From Sorangium cellulosum (lineage in GTDB: Bacteria; Myxococcota_A; Polyangia; Polyangiales; Polyangiaceae), in the NCBI RefSeq assembly GCF_004135735.1, contig NZ_CP012670.1, positions 5,596,501 to 5,660,500 of the forward strand: a stretch of DNA of 64,000 bases, given 5' to 3'. The number at the start of each line of letters is the position of its first letter. The stretch's first letter is position 1. This document shows, in pieces, positions 39,078 through 46,027 of the stretch. The notes under the pieces were generated by a model. It searched no databases, was not told where the DNA came from, and was given only the letters and a program-made list of their open reading frames with translations. A program made the translations under genes and the position numbers.

Positions 39078-39554
39078 ATGCCCGACCTCGATCCCGACCT
39101 GTTTGGCCCCGATCAGCCGTGCTTCGGCTGCAGCCCCCATCACCCCATCGGCTTTCACCTCCGCTTCGCCCGCGAGGGCGACGAGGTGGTGACGCGCTTC
39201 GTCCCCGGCGAGCAATACCAGGGCCCGCCGGGCATCATGCACGGCGGCCTCGTCGCCACGCTCGCGGACGAGATCGCGGCCTGGGCGGTCATCGGCCTGC
39301 TCGATCGGTTCGGCTTCACCGCCTCGATGCAGCTCAAGCTGCGCCGCCCGGTGCGCGTGGGCGTCGAGGTCGAGGGCCGCGGGCGCATCGTGCACGACAC
39401 CCCGCGCACCGCGCAGGTGGGCGTGCGGCTCCTGCAGGGCGGCGCCGAGACGCTCATCGGCGAGCTGACCTTCGCCATCCTGAATCGCGCGGGCGCCGAG
39501 CGCCTGCTCGGCGGCCCCTTGCCCGAGGCGTGGCGCCGCTTCGCCCGCGAGTAG
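39078..39554 (+). CDS. Hotdog-fold thioesterase (PaaI/YbdB-like)
   Basis: 158 residues. The start (PCFGCSPHHPIGFHLRF) with Cys-rich CFGC and the core helix motif IMHGGLVATLADEIAAWAV are typical of PaaI-type hotdog thioesterases, in which HGG and the following Asp or Glu take part in acyl-CoA hydrolysis. The substrate is unknown. It is divergent from the metallopeptidase gene, with 221 bases between the starts. In the next 236 bases no gene is seen before the kinase at 39791. Confidence 0.85.
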   Translation: MPDLDPDLFGPDQPCFGCSPHHPIGFHLRFAREGDEVVTRFVPGEQYQGPPGIMHGGLVATLADEIAAWAVIGLLDRFGFTASMQLKLRRPVRVGVEVEGRGRIVHDTPRTAQVGVRLLQGGAETLIGELTFAILNRAGAERLLGGPLPEAWRRFARE

Positions 39555-39790
39555 GGCGGGCGCCGAGGTGCGTGCCGCGCGGGATCTCCGGCGGTTCGCG
39601 ATTGGAAGCCACCCGCGTTCGGAGTACGCTGGGGACATGCCCCGGCCCTCGCTCCCAGCGCGTTGCTCGACACGCACGTCAACGCGACGGGAACCCAGGA
39701 GCGACACCGAGGAGCCCGTTCGCGTTGCCGCTGTCCGCGCTCGATCGATCGCCGGGATCCCGGGTACAGTCCAGCGCGCACGCAGCCGCC

Positions 39791-41362
39791 ATGTTTGCTG
39801 AGCGGCCGGCGGGCTCCGGTCCTGCAGCGCCGCGCGGCGCCGCGGAGGACGCGACCCGGGCGGCGCCGCTGCAGGGGCGGGTCATCGCCGGGCGTTACCG
39901 GCTCGTGCGCCCGCTCGGGCAGGGCGCCATGGGCCAGGTGTGGTGCGCGCACGACCGCGTGAAGCGCCTCGAGGTCGCGGTCAAGTTCCTCGTGGCCCCG
40001 CGCATGGGCCCCGACATCGACGTGCTCGGGCGCTTCCGCTTCGAGGCCCAGGTCGCGGCGCAGCTCGGGCAGAAGACCGACCACATCGTCGCCGTGCACG
40101 ACGCCGGCGAGGATCCCGAGGCAGGCCCGTACCTCGTCATGGAGTACGTGCGCGGCCGCTCCCTCCGGCAGCAGATCCAGGAGCGCGGCCCGGTGCCCGC
40201 GCAGGAGCTCGCGTCGCTGCTCTGCCAGGTCGCGGAGGCGCTGTCGGTCGCGCACGGCCTCGGGATCGTGCACCGCGACATCAAGCCGTCGAACATCCTG
40301 CTCGTCGAGGGGCGCCACGGCCGCCTGCGCGCCAAGGTCGCCGACTTCGGGATCGCCAAGTGGATCCGGAAGGAGCTGCCCGCCGACTTCCCGCGCCAGA
40401 CCGCGGACGGCCTGGTGCTCGGCACGCCGGCTTACCTGAGCCCGGAGCACACGTGCGAGGGGCACGCGGATCCGCAGCTCGACATGTGGTCGCTCGCGGT
40501 CGTCGCGCACGAGGCGCTCACCGGGCGGCAGCCGTTCCCCGGCCGCAACCTGGCCGACGTGCTCGGCGGCATCCTCGCCGGCGACAGGCCTCCGCTCGCC
40601 ACGCTGTGCCCGGAGGCGCCGGAGGCGCTGGAGCCCTGGTTCGCGCGCGCCTTCGCCCTGGATCCGGCGGAGCGATTCCCCTCCATCCCGCAGATGATCG
40701 CCGGCTTCCTGGACGCGGTCGGCGAGGCGGCGCCGCAGTCGGCGGGGCCGCAGTCGGCGGGGCCGCGGTCGGCGGGGCCGCGGTCGGCGGGGCCGCGGTC
40801 GGCGGGGCCGCGGTCGGCGGGGCCGAGATCGACCGGGACGCCGGCGCAGGCGGCCGCGACGCCGGCGCCGCGGAGCCGGCTGCGCCTCGCGGTCGCCGGC
40901 CTCGTCACGGCGCTCGGGCTCTCGCTCCCGGCCGGCCTGCTCTGGACGCGGGCGAACGCCACCGCCGCGCAGACGGCGGAGAGCGGCGCGGCGCGCGCCG
41001 CGGCCCGCCTCGTCCAGGCGGCGCTGGCGCGCGCGACGTCCCGGGCGAGCGCGCGCGCGGCGCTGGCGCCGGCCGCGGAGCCGGCCGCGGAGCCGGCCGC
41101 GGCGGACGCGGCGGCGCAGCCGGGGCCGGAGCCCCCTCCCGCGCCCGCGCCGATCGTGGAGCCATCCCGGGCGGCAGAGCCCACTCCCACGTCCACCTCG
41201 GTCGTCGCGGCGCCCCCGGCGGCGGCGCCCTCCCCTGCGCCCACGTCGGCCCCGGCCGCGGCGCCTCCGGCCCGCGCGCCCAAGGCGCCGCAGGGCACGA
41301 CCCGAGCGCCCGCCCCGAAGCGCGCGCACGACGCGGGCTCGTGGAAGAGCGCGATCTTCTGA
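39791..41362 (+). CDS. Membrane-anchored Ser/Thr protein kinase with Ala/Pro-rich tail
   Basis: 523 residues from ATG at 39791. The kinase domain (about 37-300) has PLGQGAMGQVW, VAVKFL, HRDIKPSNILL, DFGIAKW and GTPAYLSPEH. A 15-bp tandem repeat encodes repeated PRSAG units next to it, followed by a membrane segment (LAVAGLVTALGLSLPAGLLW) and a low-complexity Ala/Pro tail of about 150 residues outside. The same kinase-linker-membrane-Ala/Pro plan recurs at 48938. Confidence 0.9.
   Translation: MFAERPAGSGPAAPRGAAEDATRAAPLQGRVIAGRYRLVRPLGQGAMGQVWCAHDRVKRLEVAVKFLVAPRMGPDIDVLGRFRFEAQVAAQLGQKTDHIVAVHDAGEDPEAGPYLVMEYVRGRSLRQQIQERGPVPAQELASLLCQVAEALSVAHGLGIVHRDIKPSNILLVEGRHGRLRAKVADFGIAKWIRKELPADFPRQTADGLVLGTPAYLSPEHTCEGHADPQLDMWSLAVVAHEALTGRQPFPGRNLADVLGGILAGDRPPLATLCPEAPEALEPWFARAFALDPAERFPSIPQMIAGFLDAVGEAAPQSAGPQSAGPRSAGPRSAGPRSAGPRSAGPRSTGTPAQAAATPAPRSRLRLAVAGLVTALGLSLPAGLLWTRANATAAQTAESGAARAAARLVQAALARATSRASARAALAPAAEPAAEPAAADAAAQPGPEPPPAPAPIVEPSRAAEPTPTSTSVVAAPPAAAPSPAPTSAPAAAPPARAPKAPQGTTRAPAPKRAHDAGSWKSAIF
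40733..40837 (+). repeat. 15-bp tandem repeat within a kinase gene
   Basis: Six near-identical units of CCG(C/A)(A/G)GTCGGCGGGG plus a diverged seventh encode PQSAG/PRSAG pentapeptides between the kinase domain and the membrane segment. Slippage at such a repeat would change linker length in steps of five residues. Confidence 0.85.
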
Positions 41363-41503
41363 GCCGCACGCTCTCTGCGTGATTGTGCTGGCGAGGCTCG
41401 GGCCGGGAACGGTGATGTACACCCGAGCAGAGCGCCGCGGCGAACGCTCCCCGGCGGCGCGGGGCTCGCGGTCTACCGCCGGAGGCAAACCGTCGAGCTC
41501 CGG

Positions 41504-43339
41504 CTACGCTGCAGGGCTTGCGGGTGCGCGGGTCGAGTGCCCCACCGGCCCTTCGCGTCGACGAAGCGAATCGAGCTCTCGAAGGGTAGCGACGGCGGTG
41601 AGCAGCGAGAAGACGTCCATCACCAGGTGAGTTGGGTTGGTCATGGCGGTGGCAAGCACCCTCGGCGCGCGGGCGAGCTTCAGCGCATCGCGTGTCGAGG
41701 CGCTGCCAGCGACGTGAGCAGCCACGGCGGCCAGCTCGTCGATCCGCCCGGGCTCGACCACCTCGGCCAGCGCGTGGCGCGCGACGTCGAGCTGTTCGCG
41801 TACCCAGGGGAGCGAATGCCTGAGCGCCGCCTTGCGCCACAGAAAATGCTCCTGACGGCTGATCGAGCGAACGGGCGCGGCCGCGACCGTCACGTCTCTG
41901 TGACCGCTGCGCTGGACCATCGCCGGAGCATAGCGAGCGTTCGCGAACGGTTGCGCGGCCAGCCTGGGCGACAGGCGCGCCGTGAGCTCGAAGTGCACCC
42001 GCTCCTCCAGGCGGTCCGCGAGCGGGAGTGCGTAGTAGTCCTGCAGCAGGGGCAGCGCGAACACCGGGTTCACGTGCGCGCCCCACAGGCCGTCGTGGAG
42101 CTTGGCCTGCCCTACCCAGCGCGTGACCCGCTGCCGCAAGTAAAACAGGTCCTGCACGTGCTCGAGCGGAGCGCCCTGCAGCTCGAGCTCGGCGATCCAG
42201 CTGCGCACCGAGCGCACGTGGCTCCTGCGAAGGTCCTGGCGCACGACGCGGCTCGCGGACCGCCGCGCCAGCAGGCTCTCGGCGAGCTCGTCCGCGGACA
42301 GCGACGGGTCGCTCTGCTTGCGCCGGTACACCTCGCCGAGCAGCCCGTGCACGCCGATCTCACCGCCCGGGAAGACGGCGTCCTTCATGTCCCACGCCGA
42401 GAGCATGCCCTCGGTGAACTTCACGTGGCGCTGCACGCTGCTTCGCAGATCGCTGCGCTCGTCAGGCTCGAGCCGCTCGTACCGCAGGCCCAGCATCCCG
42501 GCGATCGACCTGCCGACGATGAAATCCGAGTGGTCCTCGGGCGCTCGGATGTAGCCCGTGACACGCCCGGGAGCCCCGAGCGCGTCCAGCATCGACATCA
42601 CCAGCCGGCTGTCCTTGCCGCCGGTCACGGCCGCGCGGATCGGCGCGGGCGAGCTGTACACGTCGGCCATGCGCTGCCTGGCGGCCATCGCGTGGGACTG
42701 CCAATCTACCGCGCCGTGCGCGCGCCTGCCCTCCAGGGGCCTTCGCGTGGCGCGCTCCACGCGTCCGTCGCGGTTCAGCCGGATGGATTCGCACGGAGCG
42801 AGCAACTCGATGCCTCGGACGGCCGTGCCTCCGGTGCAGAACGGGTAGCCCAGATGAAGGAGCCGGGCGATCGAGCCCAGGTCCGCCTGCAGCTCGAGCC
42901 CCTGCATCGCCCGCAGCCGCCAGAGCGGCCGGCAACGGTTGGAGACCGCCGTGTACGTTGAGTTGCAGTCGACATACACGTGCTCTGTCCCCGCTGCCGA
43001 GCTGACCGCCAGCAGCGCGGTCTCGTCGCCCGCGATCGCCGACCACTCGCCGTCCACGGTCACGCACGCCTCCAGCAGGTCGCGCGAGGAGGGCGGCGCC
43101 GTCAGCGAGCCCGTTCGCGCCAGCATGTACCCGGAGACTGCGGAGATGGCTTGAGGGCTGCTCGTGACCGTCTCGTGCCAGGCCACCCGGTCGTACTCGT
43201 AGACGCGCGCGGCCAGGTTGCCCATCGACCAGGCGCACGTGCGCTGCGGCGCGCGCGGGAGGGCGTCGGCGGCGTCGGCCACGATGGCGTCCGGCGATAA
43301 CGCGCTGTGGGACGCGACGGCAATGTATGTCAAGCTCAT
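41504..43339 (-). CDS. Orphan asparagine synthetase-like protein (PP-loop ATPase)
   Basis: 611 residues. The C-terminal half carries an ATP pyrophosphatase loop (AVTGGKDSRLVMSM; classic SGGKDS/SGGxDS) and later conserved segments (EGMLSAWDMKDA, GEIGVHGLLGEVYRR) of the asparagine synthase fold. The N-terminal part is a glutaminase-like domain that lacks the Cys2 nucleophile of true glutamine-hydrolysing enzymes. Such proteins form amide bonds in asparagine, sugar or peptide (for example lasso peptide) pathways. No precursor peptide or B-type protease lies beside it. Base composition is slightly less GC-rich than its neighbours. Confidence 0.8.
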   Translation of the reverse strand: MSLTYIAVASHSALSPDAIVADAADALPRAPQRTCAWSMGNLAARVYEYDRVAWHETVTSSPQAISAVSGYMLARTGSLTAPPSSRDLLEACVTVDGEWSAIAGDETALLAVSSAAGTEHVYVDCNSTYTAVSNRCRPLWRLRAMQGLELQADLGSIARLLHLGYPFCTGGTAVRGIELLAPCESIRLNRDGRVERATRRPLEGRRAHGAVDWQSHAMAARQRMADVYSSPAPIRAAVTGGKDSRLVMSMLDALGAPGRVTGYIRAPEDHSDFIVGRSIAGMLGLRYERLEPDERSDLRSSVQRHVKFTEGMLSAWDMKDAVFPGGEIGVHGLLGEVYRRKQSDPSLSADELAESLLARRSASRVVRQDLRRSHVRSVRSWIAELELQGAPLEHVQDLFYLRQRVTRWVGQAKLHDGLWGAHVNPVFALPLLQDYYALPLADRLEERVHFELTARLSPRLAAQPFANARYAPAMVQRSGHRDVTVAAAPVRSISRQEHFLWRKAALRHSLPWVREQLDVARHALAEVVEPGRIDELAAVAAHVAGSASTRDALKLARAPRVLATAMTNPTHLVMDVFSLLTAVATLRELDSLRRREGPVGHSTRAPASPAA

Positions 43340-43484
43340 GTCCGGGGGACTCTAGTGCGGTCCGCCGCTCGGATTCCATCAATTCCGCGTTGCAACGTCG
43401 GCGCGCGCCCGGGGGGCCGACGGTCCGACCAGCGGCGACGCCCAGCGCTCGGCCCACGCCCGCGGCTGGGCGGCTGCTCCGCGA

Positions 43485-43514
43485 GTCGTCATGCCGTTGG
43501 TCGTCATGCCGTTG
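43485..43514. repeat. Direct repeat of 15 bp
   Basis: GTCGTCATGCCGTTG occurs twice head to tail in the 261-base spacer upstream of the asparagine synthetase-like gene. Its location might make it a tandem regulator site, but nothing else supports this. Confidence 0.5.
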
Positions 43515-43600
43515 GTCGAGCCATGCCCCCACGGGGGGTCTACACAGGAGATAGCTTGTCGATTGAGGGGCGACTCATGGACGAGCGTGGCGACACCGCA

Positions 43601-44719
43601 CTAGCGATATGGCCCGTGGGGGCCGGGCGCCGCGAGCGCCGAGACGATCGCGATCGCGCGCTCGATCGGCTCTCGCCCCGTCTCGAGCTCGCTGAAGACC
43701 AGCGTGACCGCGGCCTCGTTGCCGAGGATGGCCGACGGGCGGAGCGCGAGGACCTCCCGCGCGAGCTCGTCGGTGAAGCGCAGCGCCACCTTCTCCGGCG
43801 CGCTCGCCTGCACCTCGTAGGCCCGGAGCAAGGCGTCGTCGCCGGGCGGCTCGGACCTCCCCCGCGTCGATCCGCGCCGGGCCCTGCGCTTCAGCGCGAA
43901 GCGCTCGGAGGGGGACGCGACGCGGGCCACGCTCACCCGCGTGCCGAGCTGACCGTTCCTGGCGCTCCGGCCGAGCATCACGGAGACCAGCCTGCCGCGG
44001 TGCTCTAGCTCGATCGTCACCTCCCCGCCGGACACGGTGGTCGCGCCGGTCGACAGGCTCCCGCCGAGCTCCTGCGCCAGCGCCCGCCACGCCTTCGCGA
44101 GCTCCCGGCCGCGGCCGGCGACGAGCGCGGCGGCGTGGAGGGCGCGCACGAGCCGCTCGGCGTCGTCCTCCAGCCCGGCGCGGATCGAGGTCAGCCGGTG
44201 CGCCTCGAGCGTGAGCTGGTACTCGGCCGCCGCGCGGAGCGCCGCGCGCAGCCGCGGCGTGAGCCACCAGCGCGCGAGCGTCGGGCTGCTCGCCCTCACG
44301 ACGAAGGCGCCGTCCGCCTTCAGGTTGCCGACGTCCACCAGCCTCCCCCGGAACCCGCCGTCGCCTGCCCCGCGCAGCCGCTGCTCGTGCACCCGGAGCC
44401 GGAGGCCCGACGGGTTCCTCGCGGTGCTGGTGATGCGGGTCATGTACCGCACGCCCGACACCCCGCGGTGGTCGACGTCGTGATCGACGAGCAGCGCCAC
44501 GCTCTCGAGCTCCACGGAGATCTGCATCCGGGGCTCTCCCAGCCGGCCCGGCCCCGAGCGGAACTGCCCGCCGACGAGGGTCGCCGCGCGCTGCCAGACG
44601 GGCCGGACGAGCCGCCAGCGGGCCTCGGCGGTCCGCCGGGCCGCGTCGCTCGCCTGCGCGAAGCACCTCGCGAGCCCTGCGATTCCCGTGAGGATCATCA
44701 GGAAGAAGAGGGGCTCCAT
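43601..44719 (-). CDS. Membrane-anchored protein of unknown function, 372 residues
   Basis: The N-terminus (MEPLFFLMILTGIAGLARCF) is a probable membrane anchor; the rest is soluble and mixed alpha/beta with no motif I recognise. Two candidate ATGs (44719 and 44698) precede it, and a purine-rich GGCGGAGG touches the first. Codon bias is that of a real gene. It is encoded downstream of a Ser/Thr kinase gene on the same strand (about 160 bases apart) and may be functionally linked, but nothing in the sequence shows this. Confidence 0.65.
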   Translation of the reverse strand: MEPLFFLMILTGIAGLARCFAQASDAARRTAEARWRLVRPVWQRAATLVGGQFRSGPGRLGEPRMQISVELESVALLVDHDVDHRGVSGVRYMTRITSTARNPSGLRLRVHEQRLRGAGDGGFRGRLVDVGNLKADGAFVVRASSPTLARWWLTPRLRAALRAAAEYQLTLEAHRLTSIRAGLEDDAERLVRALHAAALVAGRGRELAKAWRALAQELGGSLSTGATTVSGGEVTIELEHRGRLVSVMLGRSARNGQLGTRVSVARVASPSERFALKRRARRGSTRGRSEPPGDDALLRAYEVQASAPEKVALRFTDELAREVLALRPSAILGNEAAVTLVFSELETGREPIERAIAIVSALAAPGPHGPYR

Positions 44720-44766
44720 CCTCCGCCATCGTAGCCCTCCCGCCGAGGGCGCGCCCCTGCCCCGGC

Positions 44767-44810
44767 AGCCCCGCGCCGAGCAGGGCGCAGCCCCGCGCCG
44801 AGCAGGGCGC
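44767..44810. repeat. 22-bp direct repeat between genes
   Basis: Two exact copies of AGCCCCGCGCCGAGCAGGGC plus GC lie head to tail (44767-44788, 44789-44810), followed by a third, diverged copy, in the spacer before the kinase stop at 44881. Each unit can form a small hairpin (GCCC...GGGC). Confidence 0.6.
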
Positions 44811-44880
44811 AGTCCCGCGTCGCCCAAGGCGCGCCCTGGCTCCGCGCCGATCGACGGACCGGCGCCCCGCCCGCGCGCCC

Positions 44881-45960
44881 TCACCCCCGCCGGCTCGCCG
44901 GCGCCACCATCCCGCTCGAGTCCCCCTCGCCCACCACCCCCGCCGCGTGCATCGCCCTCAGATCGTCGAGGATCTCCGGCGTCGCGAGCGGCCCGCCCGG
45001 CCTGGAGATCGACGAGATCGACGCGAGCGGGCGCAGCGGCTCCGGCAGGCGCTCCGCCGCCCGCGCGCCCACCCGCTCGCGCGACGCCGCGTGCCCCTCG
45101 CGCCCGGCCGCGTCCCGCAGCGCCGCCGCGAAATCGGCGGCCGTCGGCCAGCGCGCGTCGCGATCGCGCTCGAGCGCCCGCGCCACGACGCCCGCGACGG
45201 CCGGCCCAACGCCCTCGCGCTCGCGCGACAGGGGCGGCACCTCCCGCTCCAGCACGGCGTGCAGGATCGAGAGCATGCTGCTGCCCGCGAACAGCCGCCG
45301 GCCCGCCACGACCTCCCACGCCACCGCCCCGAGAGAGAACACGTCCGAGCGCCGATCCAGCGGCCTCGCGTGCGCCTGCTCCGGGGAGAAATAGCTCAGC
45401 TTCCCCTTCACCGTCCCGGTCTTCGTCCGCGTCGCGCGGCGCAGCGCCCACGCGAGCCCGAGATCGCAGAGCCGCGCCCGCCCGTCGACCCCGACCAGGA
45501 TGTTGGAGGGCGAGATGTCCCGGTGAATCACCTGGAGCGGCTCCCCCGCGCCGTCCCGCGCCTCGTGCGCCGCGTGCAGCCCGTCGGCCGCCTGCGCCAC
45601 GAGCTCGATCGCGTCGCCGATCTCGAGCGGATCCGGCGGCCTCGCGAGGCGCTTGAGCGTCACCCCCACGATGAGCGGCATCACCAGGTACGGCGCGCCG
45701 CCCCCGCCCAGCCCGCGATCGAGCACCGGGACCACGTGCGGGCTCGCGATGCGCGACGCGAGGCCCGCCTCGTCGAAGAGCATCTCCGCATACATCGGGT
45801 CGTGCCGCAGGTCGGCGCGGATCCGCTTCACCGCCACGAGCGGCGCGCGCTCCCCCGCCTCCCCCGCGCGCCGGGCGATGAAGACCTCGGCCATGCCGCC
45901 CGTCGCGAGCTGCACCAGGAGCTCGTACGGGCCCGCCCCGCCCAAACCAGCCGACTCCAT
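44881..45960 (-). CDS. Ser/Thr protein kinase (short, cytoplasmic, DLG variant)
   Basis: 359 residues, little more than a kinase domain: LATGGMAEVFIA, VAVKRI, HRDISPSNIL, then CDLGLAW where DFG is expected, and GKLSYFSPEQ. The HRDxSPxN catalytic loop and DLG are common variants in myxobacterial kinases and keep the catalytic Asp residues, so it is probably active. No membrane segment. A short tail (about 60 residues) follows. It is transcribed towards the unknown membrane-anchored protein gene. Confidence 0.9.
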   Translation of the reverse strand: MESAGLGGAGPYELLVQLATGGMAEVFIARRAGEAGERAPLVAVKRIRADLRHDPMYAEMLFDEAGLASRIASPHVVPVLDRGLGGGGAPYLVMPLIVGVTLKRLARPPDPLEIGDAIELVAQAADGLHAAHEARDGAGEPLQVIHRDISPSNILVGVDGRARLCDLGLAWALRRATRTKTGTVKGKLSYFSPEQAHARPLDRRSDVFSLGAVAWEVVAGRRLFAGSSMLSILHAVLEREVPPLSREREGVGPAVAGVVARALERDRDARWPTAADFAAALRDAAGREGHAASRERVGARAAERLPEPLRPLASISSISRPGGPLATPEILDDLRAMHAAGVVGEGDSSGMVAPASRRG

Positions 45961-46027
45961 GCTCGATACTCCGGGCCGGCGGTTATCACGTCAATGGAAA
46001 ATCATCAATCACACACCAATTTACACC

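Noticed and set aside
36419..39079. Minus-strand 886-codon frame over the metallopeptidase gene
   Set aside because: Arg-rich shadow; the other minus frame contains HExxH, membrane helices and TPR-like repeats.
43340..43600. Lasso peptide or other RiPP precursor beside the asparagine synthetase-like gene
   Set aside because: No small ORF with a ribosome binding site and leader/core character on either strand, and no B-type protease or transporter nearby.
43575..44729. Minus-strand frame starting ATG 44729 over the 372-residue gene
   Set aside because: Arg/Ala-rich out-of-frame translation without hydrophobic core; the frame from 44719 has a membrane anchor and natural codon bias.
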